DNA from: Lactifluus volemus
Lineage: Eukaryota; Basidiomycota; Agaricomycetes; Russulales; Russulaceae
Direction: 5' to 3'
NCBI GenBank assembly: GCA_022376515.1
Contig: WTXI01000005.1
Location: 1,364,001-1,428,000, forward strand
Length of the DNA stretch: 64,000 nucleotides
Shown here: positions 46,989-59,059 of the stretch, one piece after another
How the letters are laid out: the number at the start of each line of letters is the position of its first letter
Numbering within the stretch: the first letter of the stretch is position 1
The notes under the pieces: generated by a model
The model's input: only the letters and a program-made list of their open reading frames with translations
What the model was told of the DNA's origin: nothing
Database searches by the model: none
Program-made: the position numbers and the translations under genes

Positions 46989-48597
46989 TCATACGATATC
47001 GCCATCTTCAAATTTCTCCACCTCCGATTCGAGCGTCATAAACAGCGCGGTATTCGTGACTGTATCTCCCGCGCTGTATGTCCCTTCTGTAAGGCAGTAT
47101 CTGTGTGAGGCTATGGGCTTGCTTGCTAGGTCCTTTGACCATTCAATGTTGGCAACTTCCTTGGCTGAATAGCGGTTAAGGGCAGGATGATCGGTAAGTC
47201 CGCGGTATATGCGGGACGCCCCGATAGCCATGATGATCACTAAATATGTTGTGGTGAGTGAAGCATACATGATCTCGCCTTGGAAACGACTGACGCGCGA
47301 GAACTTGGAACATCTAAATTGAATTGGAATATGAGTTTTACAGGGTCTTTTCTTGTACGGCGAACCTACCAAGTTTAGCGGATCTAAGGGAACGAGGTGA
47401 AAAATGTTGAGAAGCTCAAGCAAAGGGAGTTACACACCATTCAGGTTCAAAATAATAAGGACCTGTGGGATACACCGTTAGTCACCGGTGGCTGGACCTA
47501 CAAGATGAACACACCACAGGGGGAACCTCGGCGAGAGTTAGGAGGACAATCCATATCGAACCCTGGGGTTGTCAGATCCTGTACGATCAGTGGGCCAATA
47601 TGAAGCGGCTACCTGCGTGCACATAAACCACCATACACCACATCGCTGACAATTTTTCCAACGCAGGAGACCGATTAGCATAAGAAAGAGAAGTGCAATG
47701 TCAGAAATGAAGGTGGAGAAGACTGCGATCTTGGTGTGTTCCGCATTCACGACAATACAAGAGTCGCCATCCCAAATTGCGCGAGCCGTGGCCCCACCTG
47801 AAAGCAGGGTCACGATAAAGACTTTGGGATCAAGAGGTAAACATACTATAAATATAGGAGACAAAGGTGGCGAGCCAACAAACTGAGGCGAGTGTGGTGG
47901 TGACCTTGTTACGATCCCAGAGCGCGACGCTGAGACGGTGTTAGGTTCAGAAAGCCAAGTACAATAACTAAATATGACAAAGTCCTCCTCACACGCGTAG
48001 AACGATCAGTGCTGATGAGAATGCGAACGAGAAGTATCCAAACATCTGGGTGGCGACCAACAATTAAGACGGCATTCCCGAAAGCTGTACAGCATCTTAC
48101 GAAGGTTGCGACGACCCAAGCCTAGACAATAGCTCAACGATCCTACGCACATGAACAGAGCAAGGGTAAGATATTTCTCTACCTGACAGTCAATTATATT
48201 AGATGTGTCGAATCCCAGGAATTGAGACACAATGGCGAAGAGAGGGCACCAACGACATCCCAGGTATAGCTAACCGGAACAACTAAGTTGCGTAATCCTT
48301 TAATCTATATTGAAGAGAGCACACCGGGAAAGCCCAAGTAAACCTGCGCTTTCTTGTTATAACGGAGTACTCCAAGTCGATGTTGTAGAGTAGCTCCCAG
48401 CTGGTGCGGGAGCCATGTGGGCGCCACATGCGAGGGAGAAAACGGATGTACCTTACATGTATATGCCACCCAAAACATGCATGAGCTTCACGAGAGCGAC
48501 TGTCGTGTAAAGTGACATGAGTCGACGACTTCAAAGTCAGGAGCGGGAACGGACAGGATTCCGTTGCAACAAGCGCAGGGTCGTGCCAATCGGTCAT
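46989..48597 (-). CDS. Multi-pass (about seven-segment) membrane protein, paralogue B
   Basis: Start MTDWHDPALVATESC at 48597. Spliced order: VTLVALVKLMHVLGG-like TM1 segment, WELLYNIDLEYSVITRKRRF, LYLGCRWCPLFAIVSQFLGF (TM2), the microexon AWVVATF, MFGYFSFAFSSALIVLR (TM3), VALWDRNKVTTTLASVCWLA (TM4), AEHTKIAVFSTFISDIALLF with LMLIGLLRWK (TM5), a Trp-rich TM6 from VWWFMCTQ, and VIIMAIGASRIYRGLTDH (TM7 end), with an acidic tail ending FEDGDIV. Nine or so short exons. I do not recognise a named family. The pattern of N-terminal W-x-F/L-x-x-x-x-D-x-E-Y with a basic loop and C-terminal A-S-R-x-Y/H-R is shared by all four paralogues here. Most similar to paralogue C, so B and C are the youngest pair. 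Confidence 0.68.
48101..48121 (-). other. 21-nt microexon of paralogue B
   Basis: Encodes AWVVATF, preceded by CTAG and followed by GTAAG. Both junctions are in phase 0. Confidence 0.7.
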
Positions 48598-49772
48598 GAT
48601 ACAGAGCGAACGGGGTCAACTTGAATGCTCCCAAGTGGCGGGGAGGGGAGGAAAGGAATCACTGGTCACAACTTGAAAGAGTGGAAATTGGGGCTAGAGA
48701 TGCATATATTCCTTGAGAAGTGAGAGAAAGGAATGCATGTCCAAAACTTTACCGTCATCCCAAAATTTCCACACTCAGAAAATGCACGAGTGAGGCAATA
48801 CGATAGAGCGTGTGGCGCAGTCCGTAAATGAATAAAAAGTGCAGAAACGGTATATTCCCTTCCAGAATACAGAAGAGAGAGGCGCCAAGCACGCTGTCAC
48901 ATGACCGGACTCGGGCCTATTCTGTGCCGTAAGTTTGCCGTAAGTTTGGCACAGTTTACTGCTTCCATGAGTCCATTTGGCCGACCTTCGCAATCGAACG
49001 GACGCTCGAGGTATTTATTTATACTCGTCTGCCACGATACCACCCCGAACAGGTGCTCTGGAGGTCCGTATTTACTAAAGGCGCCGACGAATATGACTCA
49101 TTCATTGGCTCAATACTAACGGTGTGGCGGGTGCAGAACTTATCCACGGCTGTCTGTGAGTACCGCGGAGATGCATCGATGATCACCAGGCTCCGACTTG
49201 CCTAGCGCATTCATACCAGTAACCAGTGTTGCTACAGTCTGGTGTGGTCCAGTGGGAGCTGTCAAACTCGACCGAACTCTAAAAATCGAAACAGTTCCTT
49301 CAACCACCTGGAGAGATACGGCAATTACTGCCCCAGTTGTGTAAGTTAGATGGGGCTGGGAGTGTACAAGTGTCGGCTCGAGTGAGGTGGTAATAGACAA
49401 GAGTGGGGCAGGTGTGTAGGACTGAACGCTTCGTTCGGACCGCCGAGAGGCCTTCGAGAAGGCACTTCTAGAGATCACACACAGGGTGAGAGGGAACACG
49501 AGATAATTGTGACCATGAGAGGGGAGCGTTAGAGGTTTATTTAGATGAACATGGATAACAGGAAGTAGGGCAGTCGTTGTAACAGCTAAAAGGTATGAAA
49601 AATATAGAGGAAGTAAAAGCGAGCCTTGGGAAGGCACGGTGCGCGGCTTGGGGTAATCGATTAAGCTGCGCGTAGGGACTGGGAGGCGAATTAGGATTAG
49701 TATATATCGTCCGACTCGGATCGTCATCCTTCACCGTCAAGCCAAGCATCATAAAGAGCTGGATATTCACGG
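48598..49772. other. Intergenic between membrane-protein paralogues
   Basis: Long minus-strand frame at 49727-49140 has no motif and may be the decayed 3' trailer of paralogue C. No gene supported. Confidence 0.4.
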
Positions 49773-51310
49773 CTATACCTCCTGCTGTGTCTCCCCAGCC
49801 TCCGTGTGAGTTGTTACGGGTTTGCTTGCCAGCTCCTTCGACAATTCAACTCTGGCAGCATTACTGACTGAATAGCCGCTCAAAGAAGGATGATCGACGA
49901 GTCTGCGGTATATGTGGGATGCTCCGATAGCCATAATGACCACTGAATAAGTCTCACAGTGAGTGAAGCAGACATAATCTCTCGCGGTGGAAAGACTGAC
50001 GTGCGAGGACTTGGAATATCTAAATTTAACTGGGATGTGAGTCTCACAGACATTTTCTGGTGCAGAGAACCTACCAAGTTCAGCGGATCTGTCAGAAAGA
50101 GGACTCACTGAGTGAGATGTTGACATGCTCAAGGGATTTACACACCATTCAGGTTTAAAATCATGAAAACCTTGGGACACGCTGTCAGTCAACATCGGCT
50201 CGATCCATCACAGGGTAAACACACTGTAGGAGGGACCTCTCCGACAGTGAGGAGGGCAATCCACGCCAAGCCCTGGGGCTAGTGTCAGCTATTGTACGAT
50301 CGATGGGACAATGTGAGGTGTCCACCTGGGTGCACATAGACGACAAGACGCCACCTCTCTGCCGAACATTTTCCCAGCGCAGGAGACCGATGACCATAAG
50401 TAAGAGAAGGATGAGGTCAGAAACGAAAGTGGTGAAGATGGCAATCTTGGTGTGTTCCAGATTCACAACCATACAAAAGTTGCCGTTCCAAATTGCGCGA
50501 GCCGTGGCTACACCTGAGAGCAAGATCACGACAGAGCCTTAAGATTAAGGGGTAAACATACTATAAATATAGGAGACAAAGGTGGCGAGCCAACAAGTTG
50601 AGGCGAGTGTGGTAGTAACCTTGTTACGTTCCCAGAGCGCGACGCTGAGACGATGCTAGGTTCAGAAATGCCCAAGTACAATGCAAGATATGACTAAGTC
50701 TTGCTCACATGCGCAGAATGATCAGTGCTGATGAGAACGCAAATGAGAGATATGCAAACATCTGGGTGGTGACTAACAGTTAAGATGACATTATTAAGGC
50801 TGTGTAGCATCTTACGAAGGCCGCGACGACCCAAGCCTAGATAACAACTTAGCGACCATCCGCATATAACAAGGCAAAAGCCAGGGTATTTACCTGACAA
50901 TCAATTTTATTATTTGTGTCGAATGCCAGAATTTCAAACACGATGGCGAAGAGAGGGCACCAACGACATCCCAAGTATAGCTGAAAAGGTGGAGTAAGTA
51001 GTCTGATCTTCATAGATTGAGGAGAACACACCGGGAAAGTCCGAATAAACTTGCGTTTTCTTGTTACGACGGAGAACTCAAAGTCAATGTTGTAGAGTAG
51101 CTCCCAGCTGGTACGGGAGCTGTTTGAGTGTCACACGCGAGGGAGAGAATAGATGTACCTTACATGTATATGCCACCCAAAACATGCAGGAGCTTCATGA
51201 GAACGACTATGTGCAAATGACATGAGTTGACTTATGTTACTTTTTGAGGCGAGAAACAAGAGCGGACATGACTCCGTGGAAACGAGCTCAGGTTTGTGCC
51301 AATCGGTCAT
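49773..51310 (-). CDS. Multi-pass (about seven-segment) membrane protein, paralogue C
   Basis: Start MTDWHKPELVSTESC at 51310. Spliced pieces: the WELLYNIDFEF-type loop near 51105, LYLGCRWCPLFAIVFEILAF (TM2), microexon AWVVAAF, MFAYLSFAFSSALIILR (TM3), VALWERNKVTTTLASTCWLA (TM4), LEHTKIAIFTTFVSDLILLL with LMVIGLLRW (TM5), and VVIMAIGASHIYRRLVDHPS (TM7). Ends VTTHTEAGETQQEV as written. A parallel frame after that point (IQLFMMLGLTVKDDD) aligns with the B tail, so the end is probably frame-shifted and the true stop lies nearer 49690. Head-to-tail with B. Confidence 0.68.
50816..50836 (-). other. 21-nt microexon of paralogue C
   Basis: Encodes AWVVAAF between CTAG and GTAAG, phase 0 on both sides. 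Confidence 0.7.
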
Positions 51311-51984
51311 TGTACGGAGCGAGTGATACCAAGGCTAGCCGAGTAATGAGTCTGTATAATAGAGGGAAGGGGAAGAGAGGAAACGCAAGTCACAAGGAGT
51401 TACTTGAAAGCTGGCGAGGATCCAATAGACTATATACTTTAAGCTATTCATGAAGGTGTGCCAAAGGAGCACATGGCTATCGACTTGTCCGTGATTCCAA
51501 CCTCACACTTCCGCACCCAGAACACGCCGAGAACACCGATTGAGTCAATAGAGAATGTGGCTGAATGAGTGAAAAGCTTTAACAACATCCTGGATGCAGT
51601 GCGGTAACAGCCATAGTACTCTTAGAACAGAAGACAGGGAACAGAAGGCAGAAGAAGGCAGACCAGTTAGTAGTACCCCGCGAACTGACCGCATGCCACA
51701 AAGACCGGACCGGTCCCATTTTGTCACCGGGGCCGAGTCTGAGATCTGAGCGCTAGCTTCAACCATCCACCATCCGACAACGCGATAACGCGATACAATA
51801 CATCCAATTTTGCCTTATTGATCTACGTGTCAGCGGATATTAGTTCTTCAGGCTTAAAGTTTGACGTAGCGCGTCATGTAAAAACACTTGCCAGTTTATC
51901 GGACACTCCGGCACACCTGATGTCTTGAGTCGCATGTGACTGCCACTCTTATATGTTACATAGCGAGCATCATCCGAGTCTAAG
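51311..51984. other. Intergenic, no gene seen
   Basis: No motif recognised. Confidence 0.4.
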
Positions 51985-52802
51985 GTGGATTGGATCAGCC
52001 GAAGCTTCGAATCCTCTTATCTGAATACAATACCCGCTATATCGAAACCACGCCTGGGGACCTTCTTTGGTTCTTCACGTGGTCGAAGCCTTGAGGGCTT
52101 CACACTCAACTGCAATAATTTGAATATCCGAGTACTTCACCGGTTCTCGGAAGGTCCGTGCCTCAGCGACGCTGGCGACCCAGTCTTCGTACTACAGTGG
52201 CGGCGTCTCGAGACTTCTTCTCTACCAGCTATCTTTGAATACCGTGGATGCAGTTCAAGTTCCACCGGCTCCATTCATATCATAAACCGAAACCAAGGCT
52301 CCGGTTTCTTTCGATCCGCAGCAGGACACGATTTCCGGAGGCAAAGGATCACCTTGGACTTGCCGTGAGCTTACGTGGGTCACGTCCGCCATGACATCTT
52401 TCATGACACTGAATGCCACACCGAGCTTCGCTCCCTCTTGCATGCGTGGTGGTCTCTTCCACCTTCTATGGGGTGTCTACCAGTACTTCATGCCCAACCA
52501 GACGGTCATCGCTGGCCTTTTTTCTACCCTAGTACCAAAAACCAAAGGAAGTTTCCTCAGACTCTCCGCAATCCATGTTGGTAGACAAAGTCTCCGGGAC
52601 ATTTTCAAAAATGCTGCTTTGCAAAATCCAAGTCGTCAAGGTCCGCTTCCGCTTCAGATGAAATTGAGATCTTCAACACATGGCCAAGGACACTCATGGT
52701 ATTGTCTTGTCGGTACGTCCAACTTGATGTTGGTCTTACACTGGCAATGTACTTACAATTTATTGGAGTAGTTCCGCTAGCTGCACTTGAAGAAGATGAG
52801 TG
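51985..52802 (+). CDS. Uncharacterised protein
   Basis: Likely coding in several joined frames: SYYSGGVSRLLLYQLSLNTV (about 52185-52245), APVSFDPQQDTISGGKGSPW (about 52295-52355), then SFMTLNATPSFAPSC through SLRDIFKNAALQNPS to HGQGHSWYCLV. A clean intron (GTACGT...AGTAG, 52711-52771) leads to the end VPLAALEEDE. The start and upstream joints are unclear and at least one frame break is present. Not recognised. It sits between two blocks of the membrane-protein array and is the only plus-strand gene candidate there. Confidence 0.4.
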
Positions 52803-53542
52803 AGGTAGTTATGGCGGGGAAGTGAAAGGTAAATGGACAGGTGCTAGAATGACCAATGTAACAACGCGCGGAAACAAGAGGTGCAGCTCATGGCCTTGAA
52901 GCAGGAAATGTCCTAGTCTATGACCTTGAGACGTGCAATGCGGCTCTCATCAGCATCGTATGAGCAGCGGCAACGCACGCCCTAAGCATCTTATTAATAA
53001 AGCGCATCCATGCATTACAGGTGAGGGAACGTGCTAAGATTCACTTGACACTGGCACGAACGGCCAACTGTTGTCAAGAATCAAGGAATCAGGTGACGTC
53101 CGCTGGCAGTCCCCCGCCAGTGCCAGTGTGACTCAGATCGTCATTAACGATGTGAGCTCCTCTACTGTAAGGGGTGGCTCGGACGATACCCATCGAAACT
53201 GATCTCAATAGCTGGGGTAATTCGAAGCATTTGGGGAGTCCCCGTGCTACGAACTGGACTTATGAGATCTTAGTGTGGCACCCATGTCAATTGAGAAGAG
53301 GATTTAGAAAGAATGGCGCAGTTACAGTAGGCCGCGCACGCCCAGAAAGTGAGATAGACATAGGCATTACGGGCGACGAATGTGCTAAAATCCATCCAAG
53401 TGAGCGCTAGTAAATGTACCAAATAATTTTACATAATCTTTAACGGCGGTCTATTATCGCCAGGGTATCAGGCGACGTCGCTTCACCAATATATGTTACC
53501 TTGTCGCAATGGAAACTAGTTTTATGGGAGGTTGAAGGAGGG
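52803..53542. other. Intergenic, no gene seen
   Basis: No supported gene; small plus frame at 53174-53410 has no motif. Confidence 0.4.
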
Positions 53543-55145
53543 CTACAAGGTATCCGAGGCGGGCACTGTGACTTCCGGGTCGTAGGTACACTCCGTGTGG
53601 TGGTATTTTCCGCTTGAACCTTCGTTCTGATGACTTGCGAACCAGAGTTTTGTCGAACTCGACCTCGACTGCTCCTTATTGCCAGTAGTTCTCTTCGTCG
53701 CTGGTCCTTGGAAGGTGAGATAATCGGCGAGTCCACGGTACATGCGTGAAGCGCCGAACGCCATGATGATCACTGAACAATGAGGTATTAACTAATAGAA
53801 ACGAATACGTAGTTATGTTAGGGTGAACAACTTACACCCTGGAGTCAGGAACATCTGCACAATGGGGATAACAGGTAAGAGTTCATGAATACCTTTATTT
53901 AGTCAACGAGCATACCAAATCCATAGGGACTGCAGAGCGGGTTCCTCGTTGAATACACGGTCTCGCAGAGGGTAACAATTTGACATACCATTCAGATTCA
54001 AGATCATGAAAACCTAGGAGCAGTCCATCAGTGGTGTACATTATACAGATTGGTTGAAAGTGCGCACCAGGGGAGGAACTTCCGCAAGTGTGATAATCAA
54101 AACCCACGTCAGGCCCTATTCTCATCAGGATCAATGTGGTCTCTGCCAAATGGCAAAGGCTGACCTGCGTATAGAGGAGCCACCAGACACTACCCCTCTC
54201 GCGCGCTTCATGCCACCGTAATACACCGACAAGCATGAGCGCGAGCAGGAGAAGATCGGAAATGAAGGTGGTCATGAGGCTAATCTTGGTGTGCTCGGCA
54301 TGTAGCATCCCACAATTGACTCCAGTCCAGTACCCGCGAGCTGTGGCTGAACCTGCAAGCACTTGTCAGAAAATTACTAGGTGGGCTAAGAAATAGATGT
54401 ACTATAAAAGTAAGAGGCGGCATTGCCGAGCCAGATAACTGAGGCAATCGCAATGACGATTTTGTTATGTTCCCAGAGAGCGGAACTGAGTGTACCAGGT
54501 TAGAGGTCGGAATGACAAATTACTGGTTGGCTGGGCTCACGTGCGTAGAACAATCAAAGCTGATGAGAACAAGAACGAAAGGTATCCAACTACCTAGGTG
54601 GGTGCTTGAAACCACGATTCTATCGTCAAAGTACCAGGGAATCTTACCACAGACATGAGGATCAAAGCCTAAGAGTAGCTTAGTCCCGCTACCGGAGCTG
54701 CGCGAAGTCAAGAAGTTCCGAACCTGACAGTTAACCCCGTGCGACACATCGAGGACTAGAAACTGGATTATGATGCAGAACATCGGGCACCAACGACATC
54801 CCAAGTAAAGCTGCCAGTAGAAGTGTGATGTCTTTCAGTCTTCAAGTTCTCATCGAGATCCAAATACAACATACGGGGAATGCCCGGGAAAACTTTCGCT
54901 TTCCGGTAATGACAGCATACTCGTAGTCCAAGTTCGTCACGAATTCCCAGCTAGAGTAAGGAGGGAATTAAACAGTGGGGTCGAAAAAGGGATGCGAGGA
55001 AATCAGCTCACATGTACAAGCCGCTCAAGATATGGACTACCTTGACAAGGGCGACTGTCACGGAGTTTAATCGCTAAACTCTGTAGGTCAGGGAGAACGA
55101 ACCATAATCTGCGAAAATGCGGGCAGGTGTTTGCCAGCTTGACAT
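53543..55145 (-). CDS. Multi-pass (about seven-segment) membrane protein, paralogue D
   Basis: Start MSSWQTPARIFADY at 55145. Spliced order: VTVALVKVVHILSGLYM (TM1), WEFVTNLDYEYAVITGKRKF, LYLGCRWCPMFCIIIQFLVL (TM2), microexon ALILMSV, VVGYLSFLFSSALIVLRT (TM3), ALWEHNKIVIAIASVIWLGN (TM4), AEHTKISLMTTFISDLLLLA with LMLVGVLRW (TM5), GLTWVLIITLAEVPP (TM6), VFMILNLN, and VIIMAFGASRMYRGLADY (TM7), then a basic, Ser-rich tail ending PASDTL. Introns are about 40-65 nt and the model splices without any frame break that I noticed, making it the cleanest reference for the family. Confidence 0.7.
54648..54668 (-). other. 21-nt microexon of paralogue D
   Basis: Encodes ALILMSV between TTAG and GTAAG, phase 0 on both sides. 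Confidence 0.7.
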
Positions 55146-57779
55146 GAATTGGACGAGTGGTCAGTGGAACAACAAGGAAAAAGGTAAGAAGTGAGTGGAG
55201 GGTGAAATGGAGGGACGAAACGGAGAAAAGGACTGGGCGCAGTGGCCACACAAGGCGATGAGTGACACCAACTTCAAGGGATTTTCGGCGCATTCCCAGC
55301 GGATTGAATATCACACAACTAAATTAAGGGGATCTTGATTCTGTGACCGCGTAACCCTGAGTTTTCCATGCTAGAATGCAGAAGACTAATTTGAAGTTAC
55401 GGTGGCCCGTGAAACTACAGGCTCCCACTTCTGATCATTGGTATCATGAGATGACAGTTGTAGTGATTGCGGCCACGATAATCAATGATCAACGCACGCT
55501 AAATTTCTTGCTGGCTCGCTTTGCACGCCGACAACATTTTTTTTCTATTCAATACAGAACAGAGTTTAGTCGAACAAAATGCAAAATGTGACGAAACACG
55601 GAAAGGAACACGGAAAGGAACATTCTAATCAGAAATTCCCCCCTCGGCACGTCAACGTTCTAACCCACTCTGGCAATGTTACTTGCATTCTTCAGTCTGG
55701 ATTTGCCGCATTGAATTGATGACATAAATAGAAGTAGCGTACGTAATCGCCTTAGTAGTACTAGCAGTTCTCACGTTATGACTCCGCAGCACATGCTTAT
55801 CAAAACAAGTTATGTGCATTTCTCACCGCCGTGGCTTCCTGCGCGCTCGTTATAACGTACGCAGGCGCAGATGAACCGCCTAGAAGCGATAGACTTTACA
55901 GGCCAAAACCGCGAGACGCAGTTTGGCCCAGACTTGGCTCGCCCTACAGTAGTGACTAAGACCCGCTTTTGTACGTAAAATCTCACGCTTTTTACTGACC
56001 TGTGTCCCAGATGCTGTACAGTACTGTGGAAATTTTCAGCAGCAAAACCGGAATCCAATGACGAAACAGATGGCTATCCCGGGGTTGTCGTCATACTCGT
56101 CATCTGAGATGACCGGGAAGGTTGGTGCGGTTCCGATACTGTCATATCAGTGGTGTTGCCGTTGTCACGACGGCCCTGGTGCCCTTCCAAAGGCATGCGC
56201 CCGTTGAGCCGCGTGAGGTGATGTGCGATATTTGCCAATCACCCTCTCTGTGGGAGAAAGGAGTGAAGATCGGAGATAGTGGCCTTATGCCACCCCTCTG
56301 GATACGTTTCGAGTGACATGAGCATATTCGCATACATCCCCAGTCTCCACGCCTCACTGAACAGACGGACCTTGATCGTCGTGGGTTGTAAAGATTTTCA
56401 TTTTGGAAATGCTTCCCTTTTTCCTTGATGGATTATGGTGGCTTGTGGGACTGACATTACAATGTAGGATAGTCCGTGTACGTATCGCTGCCACTAACCA
56501 ATGGCAATGGTGCTTAACAACAGAATAGAGTCATGGAGAAAATGGAGCGACCATATTGATGGTCACGAACGCAAATCAAGTACAACAGATGCAATAGAAA
56601 TGGAGACAGACACGAAGCGAACAAGTACATCTAGATTTCCGCGGACTATAACAAAAAGGGAGGGTGTGTGTGTGTGGACTGGCCCTGTATCTCTTTTGAA
56701 CAAGATACTGAGGAATTCAAACGTTAAGACATGGAGATTAGAGGTCTGCGTGTGGTGACGACGCTCATCTAACCTGCATGGTCAGCCTGCCCATATTCTT
56801 GGGGCCACCCCGCGAGATGTTGCCAATCAAAGTTCAGCCCGTCACAACGCGGGCGCTCACATTGCGCTCGCATGTGCGCCCAGCTGGGTCCGCAATGCGG
56901 GACAAATATTACAATCCGAAATTGAACGACAAATCCGTCCTCAAAAGCTGTAATGCAGCGCCACGTATGCCGGCACATTCTTGGTGAATGCGTCGAGGAT
57001 CAGGTGCGAATCCGGGAGGCTTGCGGTGAGTGAGATAACCAGAGCAGCGTGGTGTGTGTGAGAATGCGGATGCTGACGCATTCATTAGGGGATGTGTGAG
57101 AAATCTCCTTGTAACTAAGGGAATACAGACTCAACAACATAAGGCCATACAAATTGACACGAAAGCCAAGGTACAAGCTAGTTGTAGCCAATGTTGACAA
57201 ACCGACAGTCCAGGTTGTGAGAGGTTCAAAAGATAATGGCCCGCGGTCGTGAGCGGATAAAGGAAGAAAATGGAGGCGAGAGAAGTGAAAAAAGGAGAAA
57301 AGCATACAGTTTCAGGGGGCAGCAGCCAAGCAACTGGAGGGAACAGAAGGGCACAAAGTTGTCATACCCCCACCTCAATTGATTGAAGGCTTTGAACAGA
57401 GGGAGGTGACCGTGACCCTGCCACGTCCACCAGATACAGTAGTCCGGTAACGCGGTAACCGGTAAGCCGGCAAACAACTGTCAAGCATGTCCCGCAACTA
57501 GCCGTCACGGTACTGCAATGTCAACTTCAGCTTGAGGAAGGTTTTGAAGGTTCCGACATCGATTATTGGTTATTATGGCCGCAATCTACAGAAAACTCAA
57601 CGGTTGACATGAAATATAGGCCCGGGCATGTCCCGTTCATTTGATGTTACATCTGGGAATCCTCGAGAACCTGCCTACTATCAGTGTTGCTGGTCATTAT
57701 GGCCTTGACTGCGCTCCCCACCTCCGTTGCCATTTCCTGCCCTGCTCACTTTTTTACTTTGTTACACCGACCCCTCTCT
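55146..57779. other. Long intergenic stretch
   Basis: About 2.6 kb without a supportable gene; only short unconnected frames. Contains ACACGGAAAGGA twice in tandem near 55596-55620. Confidence 0.45.
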
Positions 57780-58335
57780 AAATCCCATATCACGCTGGCA
57801 AACTCCTGCCTACGGTCCAAGTTATAGTCCGTTCTCCTTGACTTCCAGGAGTCTAGCGATTTTAAGCTCTATTTATCAGTCGGCCTCTCCAAGACAATTC
57901 ATCTCTGGGGTGGCTTTTACGTGTGAACCACTGGCAGTTTACTCGTTGCCCGTTTCCGATCCCACGAACTAGTTCTTACCTTGCACCCAGCTGGGATTCA
58001 TTACAAACTTGAACTACAATTCCTCTATCATCGCGGGAAAGAGGAAGTTTTCTTGGGCATAGTATGTTCTACTTTGGACCTCGGTGAGGAGTTCGAAAAG
58101 GTAATACCATATCACCAGCTCTACTTGGGCCCGGATGTCGTTGGTGCCCGTTGTTCGTTATTGAAATCCAGTTTCACAAGAGGGACTAGATTACTCTTAG
58201 ATTTTAATCATCACGTTCGTAAGATACCGTGACTTTGATGATGACTCGGACATCGTTGTCTCAAGCGGCCACCCCAGTAGTTGGATACTTTTCATTGTTG
58301 CTCACATCAGCTTTGATTGTTCTGCGCATGTGAGC
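57780..58335 (+). pseudogene. Inverted relic of the multi-pass membrane-protein family
   Basis: Plus strand, opposite to the four paralogues. Visible pieces are SRWQTPAYGPSYSPFSLTS (matching MSSWQTPARIFADY), a WEFVTN-like loop broken by stops but ending IIAGKRKFSWA, LYLGPDVVGARC (matching LYLGCRWCP), an 18-nt remnant of the microexon (ILIITF) between TTAG and GTAAG, and VGYFSLLLTSALIVLR. Nothing after TM3 was found. Closest to paralogue D. Confidence 0.7.
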
Positions 58336-59059
58336 TCCGCCTGGCTTGTCACTAGGCGATGCTTGTGTGTCATTTTGAATACCTTTTTTTTTTTTGCTAG
58401 CCGGGTGTCCGAGAATACGTTGCAGTTTTCCAATACGTCTACGTCCTTCTACATTGGGAAAACGTCACTACGCTTGTCTACTTAATGTTTAATTTAATGC
58501 AAGATTTAATGTGCCTTTCTACCTGGTGGCCTTAACCCTTCAATCTCGGCCTGGGAGCCCTCCCAAGTAAAGTTTCAGTTCCATGTCTGGGCTACTGTAG
58601 AATGTGGTGATACAGAATTATATGGCAGCAAATCACCATCGAGCCAAAAGCAATTCTCAGTTGCAAGTCACTGTGTACTGCGCTGCTATATGGGCTGGAC
58701 GGGCTGGACATCATATCAACGGATATTATTGAGGTTGCCTCTGTTAATGACGCGAACGCGGAGTTGACTACGATATGCGCGAGCTTGCTGGAGTATGATG
58801 AGTATCTGAGCATATCATTAGGACATGGACAAAATTACAACATCTGTGAATAACTTTGTATTCAATTGAATCGTCGAGAAGGTGAATCATAAAGGCAAAT
58901 AGGTAGTAGCACTGGCCATGCCCAAACCCCAGATAGATAGGCTTTGAGGGTGGAAAGAGTGTTAAACAAATCGAGGTGGATTATTAAATGAATTCCCATA
59001 ACCGCTAACGGATGAGTTCTGTCCTCTGCCGCGTTCCGAACGTACTGCTCTGAGATATT
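58336..59059. other. Intergenic, no gene seen
   Basis: No motif recognised. Confidence 0.4.

Noticed and set aside
49140..49727. 195-codon minus frame
   Set aside because: No motif, no splice context; overlaps the probable shifted 3' end of paralogue C. Left as intergenic.
57000..57477. Hydrophobic minus frames with CIWWTWQGHGH
   Set aside because: No family resemblance and no connecting exons; may be chance in C/T-rich sequence.
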